DNA of 64,000 nucleotides from Gemmatimonadales bacterium (GTDB lineage: Bacteria; Gemmatimonadota; Gemmatimonadetes; Longimicrobiales; Gaopeijiaceae). A program made the translations under genes and the position numbers. The notes beneath the pieces are model-generated. The model was not told the origin of the DNA and ran no database searches. It worked only from the letters and a program-made list of their open reading frames with translations. How positions within the stretch are numbered: position 1 is the stretch's first letter; each line of letters opens with the position of its first letter. Below are positions 1 to 8,465 of the stretch, piece after piece. The DNA lies in NCBI GenBank assembly GCA_007695225.1, contig REED01000136.1:1-64000 (forward strand). The letters are read 5' to 3'.

Positions 1-77
1 CGCTCCCGGGACCGCTCCCGGGACCGCTCCCAGAGCCGCCGCTCCCAGAGCCGCTCCCCGGGCCGCTCCACGGGCCT
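1..77. repeat. 12-bp tandem repeats encoding a Gly-Ser-Pro linker
   Basis: Degenerate units of the form CGCTCCCGGGAC / CGCTCCCAGAGC follow one another at the left edge. On the minus strand they encode GSGPGSGP-type linker in the NTPase gene. The array may continue beyond the window. Confidence 0.65.
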
Positions 78-412
78 CGCCTGCCAGTTTCCGGACGAAG
101 CCCGGTGGAGCGGAGGAAATCCAGGAGTCGGGTTCGCTGCCCCCATTCTGGGGGCACCTCGGCCACCCATCGCCGCAGGAGTTCGGAGGCGTTCTCCGTG
201 GTTCCCAGGTCGGCTCGCAGGAGGATGCCGCCCCGGTTTCCCACCGGCTGGAAGGCCTGGGTTACCGTTGAGCGCTTTCCCTGGCCCTGGATTCCGGTGA
301 CCAGGAGTCGCCCCCGGCTCCACATGGCCTGCTGGATTCGGGTCAATTCGGACCGTCTACCGGCAAAATCCGGCCCCGAAGCGATCTCCCCGACGCGAAA
401 CGGCATGTCCAT
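1..412 (-). CDS. P-loop NTPase (STAND/AAA-like), 5' part only
   Basis: Reading leftward from the ATG at 412-410, the frame stays open to the window edge for about 137 codons. The N-terminal part reads FAGRRSEL, then LLVTGIQGQGKRSTV, which is the layout of archaeal-type/STAND AAA+ ATPases: an FxGRxxEL box followed by a P-loop. The P-loop GxxGxGK is followed by Arg and then Ser, where Ser/Thr would normally follow the Lys. A Gly-Ser-Pro linker encoded by 12-bp repeats begins about 110 residues in. An in-frame stop at 463-461 (minus) bounds the gene upstream. No clear Shine-Dalgarno precedes the ATG, and a second ATG lies two codons downstream. The gene is divergent from the helicase gene at 764. 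The rest of the protein, and so its function, lies outside the window. Confidence 0.6.
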   Translation of the reverse strand, partial: MDMPFRVGEIASGPDFAGRRSELTRIQQAMWSRGRLLVTGIQGQGKRSTVTQAFQPVGNRGGILLRADLGTTENASELLRRWVAEVPPEWGQRTRLLDFLRSTGLRPETGRRGPWSGPGSGSGSGGSGSGPGSGPGS

Positions 413-763
413 GGTCTCACTATTTGGGGAGTCACCGGGCGGAGATGCAAGGATCTTGATTCAACGAGCAGGCATGGTCGGGGGAGGATGCGTGGAAGTT
501 CTTACCATCTGGAGAGAAAAGCGCTGGCCGGCTGCGAGGTCATTCGGTCGAGCTCATCCGTGTGGACCCGCTCGCCCCAGCCTCCCTCCAATTGCTCCCT
601 GCCCAGGTACCCGCCGTCCGTCCTACTCGGCCGGCAATCGTGTCGTCTCCCCTCGACCCCGCGTCCGGTTCTGGGCATCTTCCATCCTTGTCTGCCCGAG
701 ACCAACAGCGTCCGCGGACAGAACCACAGCCCCTTTCCCACCTCCACTCCCGACCCCCACCCG
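413..763. other. divergent intergenic region
   Basis: These 351 bases separate the minus-strand NTPase start from the plus-strand helicase start. Open frames exist here, but their composition is low-complexity and no protein family is recognisable. I could not pick out a convincing promoter on either strand. Confidence 0.5.
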
Positions 764-3700
764 GTGACCCAGACCCCTTCGTTTTTCCCGCCCTCGTCGG
801 ATCCCAAACCCGACTCGCTCCAGTCCCTGAACCCCGAGCAACGGGAGGCGGTGGAACACCTGGAGGGACCGATCCTGGTTCTGGCGGGCGCCGGATCGGG
901 AAAGACCCGGGTCCTCACGGTCCGGATCGCCCGCCTGGTGCAGGAGCACGGTGTGCCGCCGGACCGGATTCTTGCAGTGACCTTCACCAACAAAGCGGCC
1001 GGGGAGATGCGGGAGCGGATTCGCGCTCTTCTGGGGCGGGAGCCGGTGGGGGCGTGGATGGGGACTTTCCACTCCCTGGGTGCCCGCTTTCTCCGTCGGC
1101 ACGCCGAACTCCTCGGGTGGGACTCCACCTTCACCATCTTCGACGCCGAGGAGAATCTCCGGGAGATCAAGCGGATCATGGACGCCCTCCAGCTCGATCC
1201 CAAGCGCTGGAAGCCCCAGGCCATCCGCTCCGCCATCTCCGACGCCAAGAACCAGCTCGTCCGGCCTGAGGCCTTCGTGGAGCAGCACGGAGACGGCTTC
1301 GACCTCTTCTTGAGGAACGTGGCCAAGGTCTATCCGGCCTATCAGAAGTCCCTCCGGGACCAGAACGCCTTCGACTTCGACGACCTGCTGGTGAAGCCGG
1401 TGGAACTCCTGGACGCCCACCCCGGGGTGGCGGACCGCTACCGGGAGCGCTTCGCCTTCATCCTGGTGGACGAGTACCAGGACACGAACCACGCCCAGTT
1501 CCGCCTCCTGGAGCTCCTGGCGCAGAAGCACCGGAACCTCATGGTGGTGGGAGACGATGACCAGTGTGTTCTTCCGGGAACCCTGATCGCCACCCCGGCG
1601 GGAGCGATCCCGGTGGAGGAGGTCATTCCCGGGGGCCATGTGGTGGGGGCGACAGGGGGAGGGGGGAGCGCACCGGCTCTCGTCACCGCGGCCCCGACCC
1701 GACCGTTCCGGGGTCCGGTGATCCGATTGGTCACCGAAGAGGGGAGGACGCTTCGCGCCACTCCCAACCACCTGGTCTTCGGGCGCCTCCGCCCCGACCC
1801 GGAAACCTGGTACGTGTACCTGATGGAGCGGGACGGGCTGGGGTTCCGCATCGGGATCACCCGTGGGGTCCGGGCCCGGAGAAGCGGAGAGGTGGTCAAC
1901 GGCCTGGCGGTCCGCCTGAACCAGGAGCGAGCCGACCGGGCCTGGGTCCTGGGAACCTTCGCGTCCGAGGCGGATGCCCGCCTCCGGGAGGCGGAGCTCG
2001 CCTTTGGGTTCGGGATCCCCACGGTCGTCTTCCACGCCCAGGGCCGACGGGTGGCCCTGGACGACGACCGGATCCGGATGCTCTACGACGGGATCGACAC
2101 CCGGGAGCGGGCGGAGAGGCTTCTGGAAGCCCTGCATCTGTTCCCGGAGCATCCCCATCACCTCCCCTCCGCCGTCATGAGGGGGGAGAAGGTCCGTCGC
2201 GTGGTGAACCTCACCCTCTTCGGAGATGGGCGCCGGTATCAGGGGCGGCCATGGGCGGACCATCGGGTACAACTCGTGACCCGAGGGGCGGTAGCCCGGA
2301 CCGCGGTGGCGGCCGAGGGCTATCCCGTCCGCGCGGGCAAGGGCGAGGGATGGCGTGTGGAGACCGCCCGGAAGAGCCACGATGAAGGGTGGCGGTACGC
2401 CCGGGAACTGGCGGCCAGGGTGGATGCGGAGTTCAGGGTCCGGGCCCGTCTGGCTCCGGGCCAGGAGGGTCTACGGTCCGCCGGGGTGTTCGAATGCCTC
2501 CCGGTGAGCCATCTCTTCCCGGGGATGGAGGTGGCGGTTCTGGGGGCGGATGGGAGCGTCCAGCCGGCCCGGGTCACCGCCCGGGAAGTGGAGGACTACG
2601 ATGGACCGGTGCACGACCTCTCGGTGGAAGATCTCCGCACCTACTTCGCCGATGGCATCTGCGTCCACAACTCCATCTATGGATGGCGCGGCGCCGACAT
2701 CCGGAACATCCTGGACTTCGAGACGACCTATGAAGGCGCCCGGGTGGTCCGGCTGGAGCGGAACTACCGGTCCACGGGGACCATCCTGGAGGCCGCCAAC
2801 CAGGTGATCCGTCGGAACCTCCATCGGAAAGAGAAGACCCTCCACACCGACCGGGAGGAGGGGGAACGCCTCACCCTGGTGGAGACGGCGGACGAGCGGG
2901 ACGAGGCGGGGTGGATCGCCGAGGAGATCGAGGCCCGCCTCACCGACGGGGCCCTGGGCCGCTACCGGGAGTCGGCCATCCTCTATCGTACCAACGCCCA
3001 GTCCCGGGCGCTGGAGGACGCCTTTCGCCGGAAGGGGATCCCCTACCAGATCGTGGGGGGGGTGCGCTTCTACGAGCGGCGGGAGATCCAAGACGTACTG
3101 GGGTACCTCCGGCTCATCTCCAATCCCCTGGACTCGGCGGCCTTCACCCGGGTGGTGAACACGCCGAAGCGGGGGATCGGAAAGACCTCACAGCAGCGCC
3201 TCATCCGCTTCGCCGACGAAGCCGGCCTCCCCCTCCTGGAGGCGGCGCTGAGGGCCGATGACGCCCCGGACATCCCCACCGGGGCACGGAAGTCCCTGGC
3301 TCGCTTCGCCGCCCTCGTCCAGAAGTACTCGCTCCGGGCCGCGGAGCTATCGGTGGGGGCCCTTCTGGAGGAGCTCATCGACGAGCTGGACTTCCTCACC
3401 CATCTCCGGAACGAGGGGCCCGAGGGCGAGGACCGGGCCGAGAACGTGAAGGAGCTCATCGCCGGGGCGCTGGAATTCGAGGCGGAGCTCACCGAGGAGT
3501 GGGACGAGACCCCTCCGGACCATTTCACCGAACTGGATCTCTTCCTCCAGCAGGTGGCCCTGGTCACCGACCTGGATCGGGCCGACCCGGATGCCGACGC
3601 CGTCACCTTCATGACCCTCCACAACGCCAAGGGGCTGGAATTCCCCCTGGTCTTCCTGGCGGGGCTCGAGGACGGGCTCTTCCCCCTGGGGCGGGCCTAT

Positions 3701-4210
3701 GACGATCCGGCTCAGCTCGAGGAGGAGCGGCGTCTCTTCTACGTGGGAATCACCCGGGCCGAGGACAAGCTCATCCTCACCTGGGCCCGGGAGCGGCGCC
3801 GGGCGGGGGACGTGATGATGGGGACCCTCTCCTCCTTCGTGGAGGACGTCCCCGAACTGCTCCTGGAGACCCGTCGGTCGCCTAGGCTGGAGCGGGAGCA
3901 GGCGGCTTTCCGCCTCCAGGGCGGGGGAGGGAGCCCCTGGACGGGGGGGGGACGCTCCGGCGACTTCGGCGCCTCCTCCAAGCGAAGCCGGGAGGATCAG
4001 GCCCGGGAGGAGCAGGAGTTCGAGGCCGGACTGAACCAGGATCAGCCCCGGATGGTGAAGGGGGAACGGGTATCCCACGCCACCTTCGGGTCGGGCACGG
4101 TGGTGGAGGTCTCCGGCTTCGGCCGGGATGTGCGCATCACGGTGAACTTCGACTCCGTGGGACAAAAGAAGCTCCTGGCCCGGTACGCCGGGCTGGAACG
4201 AGACTACTGA
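764..4210 (+). CDS. pcrA: UvrD/PcrA superfamily 1A DNA helicase, interrupted by an intein
   Basis: ATP-dependent 3'-5' DNA helicase of the UvrD/PcrA/Rep class, acting in nucleotide-excision repair and in removing RecA or stalled transcription complexes. From the GTG at 764 the N-terminus reads SLNPEQREAV (Q motif), then Walker A AGAGSGKT at residues 41-48; the later motifs include VDEYQD, SIYGWRGA, NYRSTG and VTFMTLHNAKGLEF. The precursor is 1148 residues. Removing the intein (residues 268-636) leaves about 779, the usual PcrA length. The C-terminal end (VSHATFGSGTVVEV) matches the PcrA/UvrD tail domain. The open frame runs upstream to 488, but that part is low-complexity, so the GTG just before the Q-motif region is preferred although no good Shine-Dalgarno precedes it. 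gatC follows after 53 bases. Confidence 0.93.
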   Translation: MTQTPSFFPPSSDPKPDSLQSLNPEQREAVEHLEGPILVLAGAGSGKTRVLTVRIARLVQEHGVPPDRILAVTFTNKAAGEMRERIRALLGREPVGAWMGTFHSLGARFLRRHAELLGWDSTFTIFDAEENLREIKRIMDALQLDPKRWKPQAIRSAISDAKNQLVRPEAFVEQHGDGFDLFLRNVAKVYPAYQKSLRDQNAFDFDDLLVKPVELLDAHPGVADRYRERFAFILVDEYQDTNHAQFRLLELLAQKHRNLMVVGDDDQCVLPGTLIATPAGAIPVEEVIPGGHVVGATGGGGSAPALVTAAPTRPFRGPVIRLVTEEGRTLRATPNHLVFGRLRPDPETWYVYLMERDGLGFRIGITRGVRARRSGEVVNGLAVRLNQERADRAWVLGTFASEADARLREAELAFGFGIPTVVFHAQGRRVALDDDRIRMLYDGIDTRERAERLLEALHLFPEHPHHLPSAVMRGEKVRRVVNLTLFGDGRRYQGRPWADHRVQLVTRGAVARTAVAAEGYPVRAGKGEGWRVETARKSHDEGWRYARELAARVDAEFRVRARLAPGQEGLRSAGVFECLPVSHLFPGMEVAVLGADGSVQPARVTAREVEDYDGPVHDLSVEDLRTYFADGICVHNSIYGWRGADIRNILDFETTYEGARVVRLERNYRSTGTILEAANQVIRRNLHRKEKTLHTDREEGERLTLVETADERDEAGWIAEEIEARLTDGALGRYRESAILYRTNAQSRALEDAFRRKGIPYQIVGGVRFYERREIQDVLGYLRLISNPLDSAAFTRVVNTPKRGIGKTSQQRLIRFADEAGLPLLEAALRADDAPDIPTGARKSLARFAALVQKYSLRAAELSVGALLEELIDELDFLTHLRNEGPEGEDRAENVKELIAGALEFEAELTEEWDETPPDHFTELDLFLQQVALVTDLDRADPDADAVTFMTLHNAKGLEFPLVFLAGLEDGLFPLGRAYDDPAQLEEERRLFYVGITRAEDKLILTWARERRRAGDVMMGTLSSFVEDVPELLLETRRSPRLEREQAAFRLQGGGGSPWTGGGRSGDFGASSKRSREDQAREEQEFEAGLNQDQPRMVKGERVSHATFGSGTVVEVSGFGRDVRITVNFDSVGQKKLLARYAGLERDY
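1565..2671 (+). other. intein in helicase, with GIY-YIG-like homing endonuclease insert (369 residues)
   Basis: The insertion lies between Gln and Ser of the helicase motif DDDQ/SIYGWRGA. It starts with Cys (CVLPGTLIATPAG, splicing block A), has a block-B-like TPNH at intein residues 66-69, and ends with a block-F/G sequence closing in VHN before the +1 Ser. These are the residues needed for protein splicing: Cys1, the B-block His, the terminal Asn and Ser+1. No LAGLIDADG motif is visible. Residues 81-156 instead read WYVYLM, FRIGIT, a conserved Arg, then EAEL and FGIPTVVF, which resembles a GIY-YIG nuclease fold. Residues 178-275 form a further linker or DNA-binding part. The insertion keeps the reading frame and has the base composition of its surroundings. 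Splicing competence is inferred; nuclease activity is less certain. Confidence 0.88.
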
Positions 4211-4263
4211 CTGCCCCCGCCGTGCGCCCCCGGGGCCGCGGCGCGGGTGACGAGGAGACGTGG

Positions 4264-4563
4264 ATGAGTGTGACGCCGGACGAGGTTCGTCGGATTGCCG
4301 GGCTGGCCCGACTGCAGCCGGAGGAGGAGGACGTGGAGCGCCTCACCGGCGAGCTCAACGCCATCCTGGGACACATGGACGCCCTGGCCGAGGCCGACAC
4401 CTCCGGGGTGGAGGGCGGGGGAGAGCCCCTTCCCGCGGCCTTCCGCGATCCTGACGCACCCCCCGACCCCCTCACGGAGGGCGGCCCCGGCGCCGCGGCT
4501 CCCGAGTGGAGGGAGGGGTTCTTCCTGGTCCCCCGTCTTCCGGCCCTGGAGGAAGGGGAATGA
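4264..4563 (+). CDS. gatC: Asp-tRNA(Asn)/Glu-tRNA(Gln) amidotransferase subunit C
   Basis: Small stabilising subunit of the GatCAB amidotransferase, which converts misacylated Glu-tRNA(Gln) or Asp-tRNA(Asn) to the amidated form in the cytoplasm. The 99-residue product begins MSVTPDEVRRIAGLARL and continues ERLTGELNAIL, the typical N-terminal helices of GatC. It ends with the acidic, Pro-rich segment that wraps round GatA. The ATG at 4264 is preceded by a GAGGAG-type ribosome site and fits the family length; an upstream ATG at 4222 would add 14 non-conserved residues. The stop overlaps the gatA start by four bases, so the two are translationally coupled. Confidence 0.95.
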   Translation: MSVTPDEVRRIAGLARLQPEEEDVERLTGELNAILGHMDALAEADTSGVEGGGEPLPAAFRDPDAPPDPLTEGGPGAAAPEWREGFFLVPRLPALEEGE

Positions 4564-6092
4564 GCGAGACGCGAGGGCGCGTCACCGAGATGGCCCGGGC
4601 CGTCACCACCGGCGAAGTGGCCCCGGACCACTGGCTCCAGGAGGCCCGAAGCCGCATCCAGGCCGACGAATCCGCCGACCAGCCCCTCCATGCCTTCTTG
4701 AGTCTGGGGGCGGAGGGGGCGGGGGAGGGGGCTCTGGACGGGGCCGTGGCGGGGGAGGGTGCGCCGGACGGGGCGACAGCGGGGGTACTCACCGGGGCGC
4801 TGGCCGGGGCGCTGGCCGGGGTCCCGGTGGCGGTGAAGGACAACCTGGCCACCCTGGAGCTGCCCACCACCTGTGCTTCCCGGATCCTGGAGGGGTACCG
4901 GTCGCCCTTCGAGGCCACCGTGGTTCGGCGCCTCCGGGCCGCCGGGGGGCTCGTGGCCGGGAAGACGAACATGGACGAGTTCGGGATGGGCTCCTCCACC
5001 GAGAACTCGGCCTTCGGGGTCACCCGGAATCCAGCGGATCGGAGTCGGGTCCCCGGGGGGAGCTCGGGAGGGTCCGCTGCCGCCGTGGCCGCGGGCCTGG
5101 TCCCCTGCGCCCTGGGGTCCGACACCGGGGGGTCGGTGCGGCAGCCCGCCGCTCTCTGCGGGGTGGTGGGGATCAAGCCCACCTACGGTCGGGTGAGTCG
5201 CTACGGGCTGGTGGCCTTCGCCTCCTCCCTGGACCAGGTGGGGACCTTCGGCACCACGGTGGAGGACGCGGCCCTCCTCCTCCAGGTCATCGCCGGCCAC
5301 GATCCCTTTGACGCCACCTCGGCCCAGCGACCGGTGGAGGAGTTGGCGGAGGCGGCCCGGGCCGGCAGGGCCGGTAGGGCCGGCCTCGCCGGGAAGGTGG
5401 TGGGCATTCCCCGGGAGTACCTCTCCGACGCCCTGGATCCTGCGGTCCGGGCCCGCTTCGACGAGGCCGTGGAGGCCCTCCAGACCGGCGGCGCCCAGGT
5501 CCGGGAGGTCTCCCTCCCCCATACCCGCTTCGCCGTCCCCACCTACTACATCCTGGCCCCGGCGGAGGCCTCCTCGAACCTGGCCCGCTATGACGGGGTC
5601 CGTTACGGCGTGCGGGCCCCCGGCGCCCGGTCCACCCTGGAGCTCTACCAGGAGACCCGGACCCGGGGGTTCGGCCCCGAAGTGGTGCGGCGCATCATGC
5701 TGGGGACCTACGCCCTCTCTGCAGGCTACTACGAGGCCTACTACGGCCGGGCCCAGAAGGTGCGCACCCTCATCGCCCGGGACTTCCGTCGCGTCTTCGC
5801 CGCCCGGGTGGGCGGCACGGCCCCGGACGGCGTGGACCTCCTCTTCACTCCCACCACCCCCGCCCCCGCCTTCGGGCTGGGGGAGCGGGTCACCGATCCG
5901 GTCTCCATGTATCTCTCAGACATCTACACCGTCACCGCCAACCTGGCCGGGATCCCCGGCCTCTCCCTTCCCATCGGGCGGGTGGACGGCCTCCCGGTGG
6001 GGGGGCAGATCCTGGCTCCCTGGTGGGGAGAGCAGGCCATGGTGGCGGCGGCGGCGGCGCTGGAAGGCGTCCTGGAGGGAGTGGAGGCATGA
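4560..6092 (+). CDS. gatA: Asp-tRNA(Asn)/Glu-tRNA(Gln) amidotransferase subunit A
   Basis: Amidase subunit that hydrolyses glutamine and passes ammonia to GatB. The 510-residue protein has the amidase-signature catalytic triad: Lys93 in AVKDNLAT, cis-Ser168 in PGGSSGGS and nucleophile Ser192 in GSDTGGSVRQP. The spacings (75 and 24 residues) equal those in characterised GatA enzymes. Residues about 50-88 are a Gly/Ala-rich stretch with GAL-A-G repeats just before the Lys loop, not conserved in the family. The start overlaps the gatC stop (ATGA) and the stop overlaps the gatB start, so gatCAB is one operon. Presence of GatCAB implies that at least one of Gln-tRNA or Asn-tRNA is made by the indirect route. 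Confidence 0.96.
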   Translation: MSETRGRVTEMARAVTTGEVAPDHWLQEARSRIQADESADQPLHAFLSLGAEGAGEGALDGAVAGEGAPDGATAGVLTGALAGALAGVPVAVKDNLATLELPTTCASRILEGYRSPFEATVVRRLRAAGGLVAGKTNMDEFGMGSSTENSAFGVTRNPADRSRVPGGSSGGSAAAVAAGLVPCALGSDTGGSVRQPAALCGVVGIKPTYGRVSRYGLVAFASSLDQVGTFGTTVEDAALLLQVIAGHDPFDATSAQRPVEELAEAARAGRAGRAGLAGKVVGIPREYLSDALDPAVRARFDEAVEALQTGGAQVREVSLPHTRFAVPTYYILAPAEASSNLARYDGVRYGVRAPGARSTLELYQETRTRGFGPEVVRRIMLGTYALSAGYYEAYYGRAQKVRTLIARDFRRVFAARVGGTAPDGVDLLFTPTTPAPAFGLGERVTDPVSMYLSDIYTVTANLAGIPGLSLPIGRVDGLPVGGQILAPWWGEQAMVAAAAALEGVLEGVEA

Positions 6093-7531
6093 GCAAGCTC
6101 GAAGCCGTCATCGGCCTGGAGGTCCACATCCAGCTCTCCACCGAGCGGAAGCTGTTCTGCGGCGACCTCACCCGTTTCGGGGACGCCCCCAACACCCACG
6201 TCTGCCCGGTCTGCCTGGGGCTCCCCGGCGCCCTCCCGGTCCTGAATCCCCACGCTGTGGAGCTGGCGGTGAAGGCAGCGCTGGCTCTGGGGTGCACGGT
6301 CCACCCGACCAGCATCTTCGCCCGGAAGAACTACTTCTATCCGGACCTGCCGAAGGGATACCAGATCTCCCAGTTCGACCGGCCCCTGGCCACCGGCGGG
6401 ATCTTCCCGGTGGAGATGGAGGACGGGGTGCGGGAGATCCGCATCCGCCGGATCCACATGGAGGAGGACGCCGGGAAGTCCATCCACGACCGCTTCGAGG
6501 GGGCCACCGCAGTGGACCTGAACCGGACCGGGACGCCCCTGGTGGAGCTCGTCTCGGAGCCCGACTTCCGGACGCCGGCGGAGGTCCGAGCCTACCTGCA
6601 GCAGCTCAAGCAGATCATCGAGTACCTGGAGGTCTCCGACTGCAACATGGAGGAGGGATCCCTCCGGGTGGACGCCAACGTCTCGGTGCGGCCGGCGGGG
6701 AGCCAGGGGCTGGGAACCAAGACAGAGCTCAAGAACCTGAATTCCTTCTCCGGCGTGGAGAAGGCGCTGAAGGTGGAGATCCAGCGACAGAAGGCGCTGG
6801 TGGCGGAAGGGGGACAAGTGGCCCATCAGACCCTCCTCTGGGATGAGGCCCGGGGGCAGGTCCGGACCATGCGCTCCAAGGAGGAGAGCCACGACTACCG
6901 CTACTTCCCCGAGCCCGATCTACCTCCGCTGGTGGTGGGCGACGCCGAGATGGAGCGGATCCGGGGCGCCCTCCCCGAGCTTCCCTCCACCCGCCGCGCC
7001 CGCTTCGAAGGAGACTACGGCCTCCCCGCCTATGACGCCGGAGTCCTCACCGCCACCAGGGCCACCGCCGACTACTACGAGGAGGTGACCCGGGGCGGAG
7101 TGGCTCCCAAGACGGCATCCAACTGGATCATGGGGCCGGTGCTGGCAGCGGTGAAGGAGCGGGGCGGCGACCTGGGCGCCTATCCCGTCCGTCCCCCGGG
7201 GCTGGCGGAACTCATCGCCTTGGTGGAGGAGGGGACCATCAGCCAGAACGTGGGGAAGGAGGTCCTGGCCCGGATGGCCGAGGGCGGCCGCGGGGCCCGG
7301 GAGATCGTGGAGGTGGAGGGTCTGGCCCAGGTCTCCGACGCCGGAGCGTTGGAAGGGTGGATCCAGGAGGTCCTGGAGGCCCACCCCGACGAGCTGGCCA
7401 GATTCCGGGGCGGGGAAGCCCGCCTCCGGGGTTACTTCATGGGGGAGGTCATGAAGCGTTCAGGGGGGAAGGCCGATCCGAAGGAGGTGAACCGGATTCT
7501 GGCTCAACGCCTCCAGTCCCCGGAAGGATGA
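6089..7531 (+). CDS. gatB: Asp-tRNA(Asn)/Glu-tRNA(Gln) amidotransferase subunit B
   Basis: tRNA-binding kinase/transamidase subunit of GatCAB. The 480-residue product begins MSKLEAVIGLEVHIQLSTERKL and has CPVCLGLPGALPVLN, YFYPDLPKGYQISQ, DLNRTGTPLVE and RSKEESHDYRYFPEPDLPP, all hallmark GatB segments. It ends with the YqeY-like C-terminal domain (GGKADPKEVNRIL). The start overlaps the gatA stop. The last 83 bases overlap the 3' end of the convergent phospholipase-like gene. Confidence 0.96.
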   Translation: MSKLEAVIGLEVHIQLSTERKLFCGDLTRFGDAPNTHVCPVCLGLPGALPVLNPHAVELAVKAALALGCTVHPTSIFARKNYFYPDLPKGYQISQFDRPLATGGIFPVEMEDGVREIRIRRIHMEEDAGKSIHDRFEGATAVDLNRTGTPLVELVSEPDFRTPAEVRAYLQQLKQIIEYLEVSDCNMEEGSLRVDANVSVRPAGSQGLGTKTELKNLNSFSGVEKALKVEIQRQKALVAEGGQVAHQTLLWDEARGQVRTMRSKEESHDYRYFPEPDLPPLVVGDAEMERIRGALPELPSTRRARFEGDYGLPAYDAGVLTATRATADYYEEVTRGGVAPKTASNWIMGPVLAAVKERGGDLGAYPVRPPGLAELIALVEEGTISQNVGKEVLARMAEGGRGAREIVEVEGLAQVSDAGALEGWIQEVLEAHPDELARFRGGEARLRGYFMGEVMKRSGGKADPKEVNRILAQRLQSPEG

Positions 7532-8465
7532 GTCCGGGCACCCGGAGGGAGCGGGCCCGGGGGACGTAGAGGAGGGGTTCCCCGGGAAGGGGGAAGAACT
7601 CGTCGGCCCAGGCCTCCAGGATGTCCATCTCCTCCCCTGGCTTCATTCCCCTCCACGGACCCTGGGCCACACCCCGCCGGCGCACCCGCTTGGAGAGCTT
7701 CAGGTTGATCTCGCCCACCGGGTCCAGCGCCGCCGCCCGGGAGCGATGCCGCTCCGAGAGGTACTCCATGACGTAGTCGAAGGCCAGGCGGACGTAGCGG
7801 TCCCGGAGATCCTCCGGAAGGTCGAACCGGGACCGGCGGAGCATCTCGGCGAAGACGTTCCTCCACCGGACATCGTCCTGGAAGGCCACCATCCCCCGGA
7901 AGATCCGCCGGTTGGTCTGGAAGGAGAAGAGGGTCCGGGAGAGGACCCGGTCGAAGAGCTCGTCGGCCTCGGCGTGGTCGTGGTGGAGGACCACCCGGCG
8001 GGCCTTGATGAGGAATCGGTCCCCAAGGTGCATGTCCATCCGGTGTTCCCAGTACGTATGCCCGACCGCGGCGGTGGTACTGGTGAGGAGGAGTCTGCGG
8101 GGAACGAAGAAGTTGTGGGCGATGGTGTCCGCCGCCAGGTGGGCCAGGTAGCCCAGCCCCACCGCCTGCAGCTCCTCGGAGTCCGCGCTTTCGTAGATTT
8201 CCTCCCCGATGTGCCAGTGGTGGGAGTGACGTCCCGTCTCAGCGTACTTCTTGGCGAAGGAGATGTCCGCCGCCACGGATCCGTAGAGGAAGGGGATCCG
8301 GTTCCGCTCCAGGACTCCACGCACCGCGGGGGGAAGGAGGTGAAGGGAGGAGAGGACCGCCTCGCCGATGGCCACGTGGGTGGCCGGCCCCCAGGCCAGC
8401 AGTTCACCGGGGGTGAGGAGGACCCAGAGCCCCGCCCAGATCAGCGACGAAAGTAGGAAGGCCAC
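7449..8465 (-). CDS. secreted zinc-dependent phospholipase C/S1-P1-like protein
   Basis: The 338-residue protein has a signal peptide (hydrophobic residues 2-20) cleavable after GELLA, which would leave Trp25 as the mature N-terminus (WGPATH). In the zinc-dependent phospholipase C family the N-terminal Trp itself binds zinc. Further likely ligands are His30, the HSHHWH cluster and the YLAHLAADTIAHNFF stretch (HxxxD type). I therefore call the family with good confidence, but the substrate (phospholipid or other phosphodiester) cannot be read from the sequence. It is last in a three-gene minus-strand operon and its start lies 25 bases inside the preceding small gene. Its 3' end overlaps gatB in a convergent arrangement, and the overlapping tail is Pro/Gly-rich and probably dispensable. 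Confidence 0.8.
   Translation of the reverse strand: MAFLLSSLIWAGLWVLLTPGELLAWGPATHVAIGEAVLSSLHLLPPAVRGVLERNRIPFLYGSVAADISFAKKYAETGRHSHHWHIGEEIYESADSEELQAVGLGYLAHLAADTIAHNFFVPRRLLLTSTTAAVGHTYWEHRMDMHLGDRFLIKARRVVLHHDHAEADELFDRVLSRTLFSFQTNRRIFRGMVAFQDDVRWRNVFAEMLRRSRFDLPEDLRDRYVRLAFDYVMEYLSERHRSRAAALDPVGEINLKLSKRVRRRGVAQGPWRGMKPGEEMDILEAWADEFFPLPGEPLLYVPRARSLRVPGLILPGTGGVEPESGSPPSDRPSPLNAS

Noticed and set aside
623-2380. Minus-strand open frame opposite the helicase N-terminus and intein
   Set aside because: No family resemblance; the plus frame carries helicase and splicing motifs.
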